A stretch of DNA of 50,191 nucleotides from Prosthecobacter sp. (GCF_020439865.1 NZ_JAGRPF010000075.1:1-50191); one strand, 5' to 3'. Shown: positions 20,101-26,779, numbered from the stretch's first letter. The notes: generated from the sequence alone by a model not told the origin. Program-made: numbers and translations.

Positions 20101-23100
20101 GCCTGCCACGGTGGTCATTCCCGCCGGCACGGGCGGCGTCTCCTTTGACATCACGCCGGTGGATGACGCTCTCAGTGATGGTGCCGTCTCCGTGACGATC
20201 ACCGCCACGGCTCCTGGCCTCGCAGGTGACACACACGACATTAACGTGCTGGACGACGAGGTGCATCATCTCGCCTTCGAGGCCATCAGTTCGCCGCAAG
20301 TCGCGCTGAGAGCCTTCTCCGTCACCCTCCGTGCCCAATCCGTCGACAACCAGACGGTGACTAATTTCGCTGGCACCGCCACACTCTCCGCCTCGAATGG
20401 TGGCGGAACCGTCAGCATGACTCCCGCTGGCACTGGAGCCTTCGTCGAGGGAGTGTGGACCAGCTCCGTGACCATTGCGACGCCGGCGACCGCCGTCATA
20501 CTCACCGCCGACGCAGCGGGTGGACTCACTGGCAGCAGCAATGCCTTCGATGTGTCGCAAGGAGCCCGCCTGACGGTCGCTCCATCCTCGTTGAATGTTG
20601 CGATGCCTGAAGGCGAACCACCACTCGTCGTCCCTCTCACCCTCACCAATCCTGGAGGGATGACCACTAACTGGAGTGCCGAGGTCATCATCCCAGATGT
20701 CATTGCACAGCCGCCACTCTCCAATGTCCTCACCGAACTAAACGCGGACTTTGCCACCCTCACTTCCCTCATTCCGAACCGTCACGACTTCATCGACGGT
20801 GTCACCGGCAACAATATCGTCGATGGAAACGGAGACATGTATGATGGTGGAAACTACCTCAGCACCAACATCACCACCGCTGGCAGCTACCTCAGCTACT
20901 CAGACAATGTCATCACCGCCTCGGCCAACTTGGGTTCCGGCGGGCAGTACTTCACCCGCAAGCATCCAGGCCTCTTTGTCTTCGCCGCCGACATCGCGGG
21001 CTTGAGTCATTTCGAAATCAGCGGGGGGCTCGGCGCGGATGGCTCGGGAGCCACGGACACGGCCATCCTGACCTCCACACGGGGAACGGTGACCTACAAA
21101 GGTTGTGTGAAGCGTGTCTATAACGCAGGTGATCCCAGCGTGAACCACCTCATTATCGTGCAGGACGATCCCGCGCTTACCCACACCGCGAGCACGAACA
21201 CGGACAGCGACCAGCACCGTCTCAGCGGACTGGGGGGCGTCACACGCATCTATTACCTGTTGTATGCCTCCACCTCCGGCGGCTACATCAACGACACCCA
21301 GACGCAGGCCATCATGGATGCATTTCTGGACAGCGTGACAGGGGTGCAGTGGCTCACCCTGGTGTCATCGAGCGGCAGCATCCCCGTGGCCGACAGCGCC
21401 ACGCTGGATGCCGGCTTTGATCCCGCCGGTCTGCCCCAGGGCGTCCACAACGCCACGCTGCGCTTCACCTCCAACGATCCCACGCAGCCCCAGCTTGATG
21501 TGCCGGTGGCTCTCACCATCACACAGGCGGTGCATCACTTCTCATGGAGTGCCATTTCTCCATCCCAGGTCGCCAATGTGCCTTTTGCCGCCACTTTGAC
21601 CGCGCAGGATGCCTCGAACGCCACCGTCACGGCCTTCAATGGCACCGCTCCCCTGCAGGCACTGGGTCCGGTGGCTCAGAAAACCACGGGCACAGGCACG
21701 ACCACGACCACCTTTCCACTCAGCGCAGGCAGCTACTACGAGTTGAGGACGCAGAGCATTTACACCCCGGCGGAGGTCGGCGCCGCAGGTCGCGTTCAAA
21801 GCATCGCCCTGGACGTTGCGACGCTGCCCTCCACGCTCACCGACTTTACCATCCGGCTCAAACACACTTCCAAAGCGGACTACAGCGTCTCGGGCAGCGC
21901 GGTGTGGGAAAGCAGTGGCTGGACCACGGTTTACAGAGGAAACCTCAGCGTTCCCGCCACCGGCTGGTTTGCATTGCCTCTGACGACTCCTTTCGACTAC
22001 GACGGCACCAGCCATCTCATGGTGGACGTCAGCTTTGACAATGCCGCCTACGGCACGAGTGGCAGCACGCGTTATTCGACCATCGCTTCTCGGGCCATCT
22101 ACAGCGGCCAATACGGCGGCTACGGTGCTCCTGTCACCTGGAGCGGCACTTCACCCTCCCCGTTCACCTCGTCGAGCCTGGTAAATCTCCGCTTTGACAA
22201 ACGCCCGGTGCTGCCCGTGGCACCCCAGAGTGCCACCTTCACCAACGGTGTCTGGAATGGCTCGCCGTCCGTTGGCAAATCGGGCACACAGGTCAGCTTG
22301 GTCGCCACCCACAGCGCCAGCTCCGCTGTCACAGGCGAGTCTGGCACTTTCGATGTCACCAGCGTCGGCTCTCTCAGCCTCTCCATCGTGGGCACCGGCA
22401 CAGAAGGAGGCACGCTGAATGCCACGGTCACCGCCAGTGTGTCTCCGGCTTCGGATTTGACGGTCACACTGGCCTCATCGGCAGCAGGCGTGGCATATCC
22501 GCCTGCCAGCGTCACCATTCTGGCCGGGCAAACCAGCGCTGCGTTCACTCTCACTCTTCCGGAGGACGCGCTTCTGACCGGACCACAGTCCGCGTTCATT
22601 AGCGCCGCCGCCCTCGCTTATGATCAGGGCATGGCCACGGCGATGGTGAACGACAACGAAGTCACCACCGTCACCCTCACGTTGCCCGCCACGCTCGTCG
22701 AGGGTACTTCAACCACCGGAGGCCAGGCCAGCGTGCAGCTCGCCACCCCGGCGGCAGCGGATCTCACGGTCAGTCTTTCCTCCTCGCTCACCACACGTGT
22801 GACCGTTCCTGCGTCCGTCGTTATTCCGGCGGGCCAAAGCAGCGCGTCATTCATTCTCACTGCTCCGAACAATTCGGTGATCGACGGCAACCAGGACGCT
22901 GTCATCACCGCCATACTTCCAGGATCAACACCGGCCAGCGGAAACGTCACCGTCATCGACAACGAGAGCCGGACGCTCACCCTGTCACTCTTCTACTCCA
23001 GCGTGAGCGAAGGCGGCGCTGCCCTGCCTTCCGGAGGCTACGTGTATCTCTCCGGCACGATAACCAGTCCGCTGACGATCAATCTCAGCTCCAGCGACAC

Positions 23101-26100
23101 CAGTGAACTCACGGTCTCCTCCACTGTCACGATCTCCGCAGGCTCGTCCGGCAGCACTTACTTCACCCTCACCCCGGTCAACGACACCCTGTTCGACGGC
23201 ACCCAGACCGTCACCCTCACTGCCAGCGCAGACACTTTCACGGATGCCACTCCGCGTACCGTCAGCGTGCTCGATGACGACGTGCACCACTTTACCGTCT
23301 CCACCGTGACCAGTCCGCAGGTTCGAAATGCCCCGTTCAATGTCACGTTCACGGCGAAAGACGTCAATGACATCACCATCACCTCCTATGCAGGATCACC
23401 CGTGCTCTCTGCGGCGGATGGAGCGACAGCAATCTCCGTCTCTCCCGGCAGCGTCACCGGCTTCAGCAGCGGTGCGCGGACTCAAAGCGTGAGCGTGGGA
23501 GATTTTGCCACCAGCACGGTGCTGACGATCATGGATCCGGTCACGGGAGGAAGCGGCGCGAGCAATGCGTTCACCGTCGGCACCGGGAGTCTGGACCACT
23601 TTGGCATTTCCACCATGCCCGCAAGCGTGATGGCTGGCAACCAGGTGCCGGTCACCATCACGGCCCAGGACATCGGAAATAACATGGTGACGACGTTCAG
23701 CCAGACGGCATCCCTCGCCATCTCCGGTGACTCGCCGCAGGTGATCGTGGGGACGAGCACCTTCACCTGGTCACTCCCGCTTGGCTCGCAAAGCCGCTCC
23801 CAGCGCATGCAGGTCATCTACCTTCCCTCCGAAGTGGGGGCCGCCCGCACGCTTCACAATCTGGCGCTGTATGTCGCAACGGTCCCGGGCAGCCCTTTTA
23901 CCGGCTACACCATCCGCATGAAGCATACCCCGGCCACCTCGGCCACGGCCTCATGGGACAACACCGGATGGACGACGGTGTATCAGGCAGACACAACCGT
24001 CTCCAGTACTGGATGGCATCAGTTCGACTTCACCACGCCATTCGACTACGACGGCACGAGTTCGCTGATGGTAGATTTCAGCTATTACAATGCTTCGACT
24101 GGTGTGACGCAGGGTTATGTGCGCTATAGCAATCCAACCCTCCCGCGCACCACCTTGTTGCAAACGGACACCGACTACGGCAATCCGCTCACTTGGACCG
24201 GCACCTCGAATCCCACGCCGACCACCAACTACGTGCTGCCAAATGTCCGCTTTGGCACCGTGGGAGCCAGTGTGCCTGTCACACCGACGGTCTCTGGCGC
24301 CTTCACCAGCGGCGTCTGGAGCGGCACCGTCGCAGCATCAACCGCGGCCGCCGGCGTCCGCCTGCGAGCGGTCAATGGCCCGGCGGCAGGCGCCTCGAAC
24401 ACCTTCGATGTCATCTCGCAGCTTTCCTTGCTCGTCAGCCTGCCGGCCACAGCGGCGGAGTCCGCAGGCAGTGTCTCAGGTACAGTCACTTTGTCCGCTT
24501 CCCAAGGCACAGACACGACGGTCACCCTTTCCTCCGACGATGCTACGGAAGCCTTGCCGGCATCCCCCACCGTGGTCATCCCTGCCGGCACGACCTCCGC
24601 AGGCTTCACCCTGAGTATCGTTGATGATGCGCTGCAGGACGGCACGCAGACGGCCGCCATCACCGCCAGCGCAGGTGGAGCCATCCCGGGGACCGCTAAC
24701 ATCGATGTCCTCGATGATGATGTGCATCATTTCGATGTGGCTGTTCCTGCTGGAGCGAAAGTCCGCAATGTGCCGTTCAATGTGACTTTCTCAGCGCGTG
24801 ACGTGAACAACGCTGTAATCACCACTTACGCCGGAACCCCATCATTGACCTGCTCCGAAGCGGGGTTCCCTCTCAGTGTCTCGCCTTCCCAGGTCAGCGG
24901 CTTTATGAGTGGTGCGAGCACCCAGGCCGTGACCGTGTCGTCTTTCGCCACTGCCGCCGTTCTGACACTCTCGGACGCTTCGGCAGGCGCCAGCGGCAGC
25001 AGCGACCCATTCGTCGTCAGTTTTGGCACGCTAGCCGCATTCCAATGGGACGACATACCGTCTCCTGCGGTGCAGGGGATGCCGTTTCCGGCAACGGTCC
25101 GGGCATTGGATGCCGCGGGCAACACCGTCAGCTCCTACACAGGGACTGCCTCGCTGTCGATCCCCGGGGATACCACCAGCCAGGATGTGGGCAGCAGCAC
25201 ATCCGACTACTTCGTTCCTTTCAATTCCATCTTCGCCATGACCCGTTCACAGCAGGTGCTCCTCGCCAGTGAGGTGAACATGCAGGCGGGCCCTGTTACC
25301 GCGCTGGCCATAAACATTACTGCACTGCCGTCTTCCAAAGTCTTCACGAATTTCACCATTCGCATCAAGACAACCTCCAGAACCGGATACAGCGGTTCTT
25401 CCGATTTGATATGGGAAGCGACCGGCTTTACCACGGTGTTTCAGAGCACGGTCACGCTGTCGAGCACCGGACTCCAAACTTTCACTTTCACCACGCCTTT
25501 CGACTACGACGGAACGAGCAACCTCATGGTGGACTACAGCTATGGCTCGGTTTCCGACACGTACAACAGACCCACCGTCAGGGGCACCTCGCGTACCGGT
25601 TCTCGCAGCATCAACTATTACACGTCCAGCACGTCGTTTGGAGAGCCTCTTACATGGTCAGGCCTGACCCCCACCGCGTTTTCGGACGCCAGGACCACGG
25701 ACATCCGGTTGATCCGGGCGCTCTCGTACCCGATTACGCCGGCAGTCACCACGGCTTTTGTGGGTGGCGTCTGGTCGGGCAACCTGACTGCGCAGCAACT
25801 AGGAATGCCCTTCACCATCAATGCGGCAGACGGGGCGTTGACCGGAACTTCGAATCCATTTGAGATTCATCCGATCGCCTTCTCCATTGATGCTGAGCCG
25901 GCTTATACTGGAGGCAGCACCAATTCGCTGTCATGGAACCAGCCTGTGGCAGGGCTGGAATACGAACTCCAGCGTTCTGCAACGCCCGGCTTTGAGTCAC
26001 CATCCTCCACTGGATTCGGCAATGATTCGTCAACTGTCTTTTCCGGTCTCGCCGACGGCCAGCCCTACTACTATCGTGCCAGGATGAGGAGACTGGCGCC

Positions 26101-26776
26101 GCTTGCCTGGGTCAGCCCATGGTCTCCCGTCGTCACCTCCACCCAGGATGCCACCGCTCCCGTGCTCGAGATTGAGGAGCTCACCACCTTAGGCACCAGC
26201 GCCACCTTGACTGGGACGGCCGTGGATCCCGTCAGTGGCGTGGCCGGCGTCGCAGTGGCGGGCGATGCCGCCAACACATCGGATGGTTTCGCCAACTGGA
26301 CACGCAATCTGACCGGACTGGCAGATGGCTCCAACTCCTTCAGCGTCACCGCCAGTGACAACGCCGTGCCGCCCAACACGACCACGCTGACCGCGCTCGT
26401 ATTTCGGATAGCGTCACCGGCCGCGGATGCGAACAACGACGGCATCAACGCTCTGCTGGAGCACGCCCTCGGCATCCCCGCAGGCTCGGCCAATGCCCGC
26501 AGCATGCTCCCTGCGGCAAATACCGAAACCGATAGCGGCAGCGGCCATAAGTATCTTTGCATGCAGTTCCGCCGCCGCATTCAGCGTGCGGGGCTGAACT
26601 ACGTGGTCGAGACCAGCCCTGATCTCACCGACTGGGATGACACTGGAGCCGGCGTCGTCGAAAAATCCGCTGTCCCCACGGGCGATGGCGTTACCGAAAC
26701 GGTCACCGTGCGCGTCACCCCATCGATCGATCTTGGCGGAGCCAAGTTTGTCCGGCTCCGTGTCACCTCAAATTGA
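11144..26776 (+). CDS. giant M36 (fungalysin-type) metalloprotease with multi-modular beta-sandwich tail
   Basis: A single 5,210-residue reading frame. Residues 5-23 form a hydrophobic anchor without a clear cleavage site, followed by TRRPG. Residues about 85-300 resemble the fungalysin/thermolysin propeptide. The M36 catalytic domain spans about 390-725, with zinc motif HEYGH at 510-514 and third ligand Glu538 in MGEGWSDF. A BACON-like module is at about 731-835 and a MAM-like module at 836-1006. Residues 1008-4909 hold thirteen Calx-beta-like modules, ten Ig-like 'SPQ' modules (four with an inserted jelly-roll-like domain) and three further MAM-like modules. The C-terminus has an FN3-like part, a dockerin-like DANNDG turn near 5096 and a YVVETSPDLTDW strand pair common at the ends of Verrucomicrobia surface proteins. 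I see no PEP-CTERM or sortase signal. Likely an exported, self-processing protease-adhesin; substrates are unknown. The stop is 3 nt from the convergent stop of the next gene. Confidence 0.93.
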   Translation: MKKSLIPIAASAGVLVLILLLAVTRRPGQSIKGIRRDVVSGSSGKMVSKADVQNVSLSKGDGPMTNFDARRAVMPAFQEARRQALEGLRAEIPGVTVDFDPVTGSPKWVGSTARLLTGLPEQGAAQDADAPVRNFINAHREVFGHGAESIDTARRVTDYSTTRGPSRKVVWHQQHEGIDIFEAVLQANLTTKSELINIGSQFIPDPAAAAQGARPKLAVEEAVAAAGRNLGENMTAETVREMAPPAEQPDRRQQFRAALLTDADAKLTWLPMDENSMRLTWDVTLTSRSRAEMYRVLVDADNGDVLVRQSLTAYISDATYRVFTAESPTPMSPGHEKPSSLQPLPVSRVLVTLPALNTTASPNGWINDGDNMTSGNNSDAYTDTNADNVADLPRTTGTGRVFDFPHNLTQEPSNLKDASVTQLFYWTNFMHDRMYEFGFTEAAGNFQVDNFGRGGVGNDPVNSEAQDGSGTNNANFSTPTDGSRGRMQMFNWTNPTPDRDGSFEAEVVLHEYGHGVSNRLVGGPSVTITALSTQGMGEGWSDFLGLALTAQPSDNPHGNWARAGWSRYLTSGWYSENYYYGARRYSYCTDMLKNPHTLKDIDPTQVDWHTNVPRNPTYAATQDATQVHYQGTVWAVTLWDMRANMILKHGFAIGNDRAIFLVAEGMKYAPANPSFIQARDGILQAALVNHPEDLGEVWTAFAKRGMGDGATAPASTTTTGVLEQYDVPDSLEISDRSGWNIEGKKGGPFSPATKTLTLSNDGASAINWSSDPNCSWLSVSPASGTLSAGANVTVTITTQANLIEPGFHSTNLVFTNTGTSFNQPIGVRLYVTPPVAVSFDLSADPGWTTSGQWAYGTPAGAGGTSGGGAGNADPASGATGSNVFGVNLAGNVATAVGGPFYLTSTPVDLSARKTTRLRFKRWLNTNVLSSTRTTVEVSADGTTWREVFVNPGTAITDSAWQTMEYDISTIADQQPAVQVRWSYQNVVAGTAYSGWNIDDVEFLGETTAQFSIVAASSAVETDAPFTATLNLNLPQESDVTVNLSSSNPAAATVPASLTLLAGETSKTFNITPVDDAELDGTQTTVITASTVANIAAGTHVLAVTDSETAVLTLTAPGSVTEGSTGLSGSVSVSTAPTQSITVQLSAASSRLQVPASVVIPAGGAGPVSFTFDAADNLLAEGPQNVVLTASVPNWTPGTASVTVNDDESPAIVLTGPAVLREGDGPQTYTVTVNTVQASDLTLNLASDEPGELTVPATVVIPAGQFSASFDAAPQDDSDLDGVQSATLTASGSGFPDATRLVSIADNDVSAYSFAAIASPQKRNKAFDVIITARDINGAVITNHSGSVTLSSASAGDPPPFTPGSVTGFFNGVATTALSVTAAATAMTLTATDGGGKTGLSNAFDVQPVAHDTFVFSGMPATANADALFNATATAVDDQGDTVTSYTDPTVVDILGSYFDRVVGSTSATTSTDKVHNTAAHDSRCQIIYTAAELGAVPKLISALALWRLTTGGQAMSNYKIRLKHTTLDHFDGRTWEEGDWTTVYTSASFTASGSFHAFNLKPFAYDGARNLMVDISFDNTSASTAGTLRQTPAATNRMLSGTSDSTHGDPTTWTAASGPVPVISNELPTMSFYEARSFGPIPASPVAFTNGTWNGQAVGPISGSMWLRATAPSGVTGLSSLITLFNLSSTVGTDTVFSDGFETGVLGASWSTTGNSGATARTQVTSLNTPKTGTYHLTMDTTSTVTGTFAANRPTLTLNLAGRKNVSLEWFAKSFAEESHSPTLTGPLGTFGFTMNYDGVAISQDGVTWVEVSSLRGLSSTYGGTATRVTLDPIIQRLGWSFNSTFQLRFSQYDDQAIPNDGIGIDDVAVKANPTTSIAVNLPPTITEGTSNQAVTVTLPAAAASNTSITLTSNAPARLSIVSPVTILAGQTSASTTMSAPQNNFADVGKGVIVTASATGQTTSYTHIRVVDDEQPVLTLALPASVTEGGSSATGTVFIEPIQPVTTTVYLTSGNTAQATVSNFATISAGSRSGTFLITPVNDVLLDGTQSVSLTAVGQGLVSTSASVDVLDNEPVTLTVTPPSILSEGGVPGVGTIAISGPRAVDTIVTLVSSDTTEATVPGTVVIPAGQTTTNFQVFPMEDSVQDGTQSVAITASAEGFSDGSTTLNVQDNDPAAFEWTVIPSPQTRNASFAVTITARDATDSTLTGFNGSVTLSAQSGAGTLPLSAAASGTFVNGVWNGTLAVGAAASDVTLLATGVDGATGTSDAFDVILGGAAVSLAFAPVTSPHAAGTVIPVQVSAVDAAGLLVNETTGPVSVELVTSPGGVVVASASLTLVNGAAGTNFQVPAGISAVRLQATSGMLTGQGGVFVIESPALISYPPPQVVFSDGFEDPAFKPEWTITGAGTHRTIVTTSNGPRSGARHMTMDSTTSGSLARNEATLTLDLAGKDDVELSFWMKESGDEDNGPPSLPFTGGADFDGVAVSMDGNTWYEVKGLRTADGISSTYTQFKVNLTAAAATHGLTLGSAFKIRFNHYDDYPFTTDGFAFDDVTVTANAYTPPEPVATLFEDDFESGVFRPQWAITGTGNHRTQITSQQTPRGSYHMLMDVFATGNGRNEATLTLDVSGHQDLALKFWMKENSDEDQAPPTNPFTGGADFDGVAVSTDGDTWYEVQALRGTASTNTYQEFTVDLSAAASAFGFSPGAGFKIRFNHFDNSPWASGDGFAFDDVRVTGRPEQKLLLSAPATLAEGGGAVANVTLPAVRAVDTIVTLATNRRDGVTVPASITIPAGDTVSADFTITAVQDAFLTGNLPVQVVATAEGFHRSVIELTVLDDETPAGFDLSLPATLAEGGTISGSVSITSANLFDLSVVLSASPSLGLTLPSSISLPAGATSASFDLIKAENNTILESASTTITASLAGGSDSAAVALTDNDASAPLVITLPAAVLESAAPLTGSVGFAAPIITGTDVTVTLASSDASSLTVPATVVIPAGTGGVSFDITPVDDALSDGAVSVTITATAPGLAGDTHDINVLDDEVHHLAFEAISSPQVALRAFSVTLRAQSVDNQTVTNFAGTATLSASNGGGTVSMTPAGTGAFVEGVWTSSVTIATPATAVILTADAAGGLTGSSNAFDVSQGARLTVAPSSLNVAMPEGEPPLVVPLTLTNPGGMTTNWSAEVIIPDVIAQPPLSNVLTELNADFATLTSLIPNRHDFIDGVTGNNIVDGNGDMYDGGNYLSTNITTAGSYLSYSDNVITASANLGSGGQYFTRKHPGLFVFAADIAGLSHFEISGGLGADGSGATDTAILTSTRGTVTYKGCVKRVYNAGDPSVNHLIIVQDDPALTHTASTNTDSDQHRLSGLGGVTRIYYLLYASTSGGYINDTQTQAIMDAFLDSVTGVQWLTLVSSSGSIPVADSATLDAGFDPAGLPQGVHNATLRFTSNDPTQPQLDVPVALTITQAVHHFSWSAISPSQVANVPFAATLTAQDASNATVTAFNGTAPLQALGPVAQKTTGTGTTTTTFPLSAGSYYELRTQSIYTPAEVGAAGRVQSIALDVATLPSTLTDFTIRLKHTSKADYSVSGSAVWESSGWTTVYRGNLSVPATGWFALPLTTPFDYDGTSHLMVDVSFDNAAYGTSGSTRYSTIASRAIYSGQYGGYGAPVTWSGTSPSPFTSSSLVNLRFDKRPVLPVAPQSATFTNGVWNGSPSVGKSGTQVSLVATHSASSAVTGESGTFDVTSVGSLSLSIVGTGTEGGTLNATVTASVSPASDLTVTLASSAAGVAYPPASVTILAGQTSAAFTLTLPEDALLTGPQSAFISAAALAYDQGMATAMVNDNEVTTVTLTLPATLVEGTSTTGGQASVQLATPAAADLTVSLSSSLTTRVTVPASVVIPAGQSSASFILTAPNNSVIDGNQDAVITAILPGSTPASGNVTVIDNESRTLTLSLFYSSVSEGGAALPSGGYVYLSGTITSPLTINLSSSDTSELTVSSTVTISAGSSGSTYFTLTPVNDTLFDGTQTVTLTASADTFTDATPRTVSVLDDDVHHFTVSTVTSPQVRNAPFNVTFTAKDVNDITITSYAGSPVLSAADGATAISVSPGSVTGFSSGARTQSVSVGDFATSTVLTIMDPVTGGSGASNAFTVGTGSLDHFGISTMPASVMAGNQVPVTITAQDIGNNMVTTFSQTASLAISGDSPQVIVGTSTFTWSLPLGSQSRSQRMQVIYLPSEVGAARTLHNLALYVATVPGSPFTGYTIRMKHTPATSATASWDNTGWTTVYQADTTVSSTGWHQFDFTTPFDYDGTSSLMVDFSYYNASTGVTQGYVRYSNPTLPRTTLLQTDTDYGNPLTWTGTSNPTPTTNYVLPNVRFGTVGASVPVTPTVSGAFTSGVWSGTVAASTAAAGVRLRAVNGPAAGASNTFDVISQLSLLVSLPATAAESAGSVSGTVTLSASQGTDTTVTLSSDDATEALPASPTVVIPAGTTSAGFTLSIVDDALQDGTQTAAITASAGGAIPGTANIDVLDDDVHHFDVAVPAGAKVRNVPFNVTFSARDVNNAVITTYAGTPSLTCSEAGFPLSVSPSQVSGFMSGASTQAVTVSSFATAAVLTLSDASAGASGSSDPFVVSFGTLAAFQWDDIPSPAVQGMPFPATVRALDAAGNTVSSYTGTASLSIPGDTTSQDVGSSTSDYFVPFNSIFAMTRSQQVLLASEVNMQAGPVTALAINITALPSSKVFTNFTIRIKTTSRTGYSGSSDLIWEATGFTTVFQSTVTLSSTGLQTFTFTTPFDYDGTSNLMVDYSYGSVSDTYNRPTVRGTSRTGSRSINYYTSSTSFGEPLTWSGLTPTAFSDARTTDIRLIRALSYPITPAVTTAFVGGVWSGNLTAQQLGMPFTINAADGALTGTSNPFEIHPIAFSIDAEPAYTGGSTNSLSWNQPVAGLEYELQRSATPGFESPSSTGFGNDSSTVFSGLADGQPYYYRARMRRLAPLAWVSPWSPVVTSTQDATAPVLEIEELTTLGTSATLTGTAVDPVSGVAGVAVAGDAANTSDGFANWTRNLTGLADGSNSFSVTASDNAVPPNTTTLTALVFRIASPAADANNDGINALLEHALGIPAGSANARSMLPAANTETDSGSGHKYLCMQFRRRIQRAGLNYVVETSPDLTDWDDTGAGVVEKSAVPTGDGVTETVTVRVTPSIDLGGAKFVRLRVTSN
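14165..15064 (+). repeat. Calx-beta-like triplet 1 (giant protein residues about 1008-1307)
   Basis: Three consecutive modules of about 100 residues, each with a VPASV-IPAG strand pair in the middle and ending in a DDE/DSE/DND turn. They open higher-order unit 1. Confidence 0.75.
15371..16200 (+). repeat. Ig-like module with inserted jelly-roll-like domain, copy 1
   Basis: An Ig-like module starting HDTFVFSGMP is interrupted by about 170 residues with IYTAAELG, YKIRLKHT, DWTTVYTSA, FAYDGARNLMVDISFDN and DPTTWT. It resumes at VAFTNGTWNG. Copies 2-4 share these landmarks in the same order. Confidence 0.7.
16201..16759 (+). repeat. MAM-like module 1 of the repeat region
   Basis: The module starts TVFSDGFETG and ends GIGIDDVAVKA, with the intermediate landmarks LTLNLAGRKNVSLEWFAK and YDGVAISQDGVTWVEV. 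It is a jelly-roll type related to the tandem pair at 18301-19348 but more diverged. Confidence 0.65.
16760..17665 (+). repeat. Calx-beta-like triplet 2 (residues about 1873-2174)
   Basis: Three modules with TITEGTSNQ, SVTEGGSSATG and ILSEGGVPGVG starts, each ending DDE, DNE or DND. They open unit 2 and are followed by a plain SPQ module (IPSPQTRNASF). Confidence 0.75.
18301..19348 (+). repeat. tandem duplicated MAM-like modules 2 and 3
   Basis: Two adjacent copies of about 175 residues share RNEATLTLD, FWMKE, PFTGGADFDGVAVS, TWYEV, FKIRFNH and GFAFDDV at matching positions. DNA identity is also visibly high around TTCACGGGCGG-TTCGACGGCGTGGCC. This is the most recent-looking duplication in the giant gene. 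Confidence 0.8.
19349..20260 (+). repeat. Calx-beta-like triplet 3 (residues about 2736-3039)
   Basis: Three modules starting around ATLAEGGGAV, ATLAEGGTISG and AAVLESAAPLTG, ending DDE, DND and DDE. They are followed directly by the VHHLAF junction and a plain SPQ module. Confidence 0.75.
20567..21529 (+). other. BACON-like module with a unique inserted domain (residues about 3142-3462)
   Basis: The module begins ARLTVAPSSLNVAMPEGE, with NPGGMTTNWSA, and resumes after about 210 residues with RFTSNDPTQPQLDVPV, typical of choice-of-anchor/BACON-type beta-sandwiches. The insert contains a FIDGVTGNNIVDGNGDMYDG start, YFTRKHPGLFVFAADI, ISGGLGADGSG, KRVYNAGDPSVNHL and YYLLYAS. It occurs once in the protein, and I cannot assign it a function. 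Confidence 0.55.
21530..22357 (+). repeat. Ig-like module with inserted jelly-roll-like domain, copy 2
   Basis: The host module starts VHHFSWSAISPSQV. The insert shows IYTPAEVGAAG, FTIRLKHTSK, GWTTVYRGN, PFDYDGTSHLMVDVSFDNA and APVTWSGTSP. The host resumes at ATFTNGVWNG. This is the best copy for defining the insert boundaries. Confidence 0.72.
22358..23281 (+). repeat. Calx-beta-like triplet 4 (residues about 3739-4046)
   Basis: Three modules with GTEGGTLNATV, LVEGTSTTGGQ and VSEGGAALPSG starts, ending DNE, DNE and DDD. The next residues are VHHFTV, the same junction seen after other Calx blocks. Confidence 0.75.
23591..24412 (+). repeat. Ig-like module with inserted jelly-roll-like domain, copy 3
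   Basis: The host starts LDHFGISTMPASV. The insert has IYLPSEVGAARTLHNLAL, YTIRMKHTP, GWTTVYQAD, PFDYDGTSSLMVDFSYYNA and NPLTWTGTSNP. The host resumes at GAFTSGVWSG. Confidence 0.7.
24413..24721 (+). repeat. single Calx-beta-like module 13 (residues about 4424-4526)
   Basis: One module with AAESAGSVSGTV, PTVVIPAGTTSAGF and VLDDDV. It stands where the other four units have three modules, so unit 5 appears shortened. Confidence 0.7.
25031..25870 (+). repeat. Ig-like module with inserted jelly-roll-like domain, copy 4
   Basis: The host starts LAAFQWDDIPSPAVQ. The insert has QVLLASEVNMQ, FTIRIKTTSR, GFTTVFQST, PFDYDGTSNLMVDYSYGS and EPLTWSGLTP. The host resumes at TAFVGGVWSG. It is the most diverged of copies 2-4 around the first landmark. 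Confidence 0.68.
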
Positions 26777-26779
26777 CGT

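Noticed and set aside
14165..25870. CRISPR array or DNA satellite in the repetitive region
   Set aside because: The repetition is at the protein-module level (about 100-280 residues). There are no short identical DNA repeats with regular spacers.
26400..26776. PEP-CTERM or sortase-type signal at the end of the giant protein
   Set aside because: The last residues (FVRLRVTSN) lack a PEP motif, a hydrophobic helix and a basic tail.
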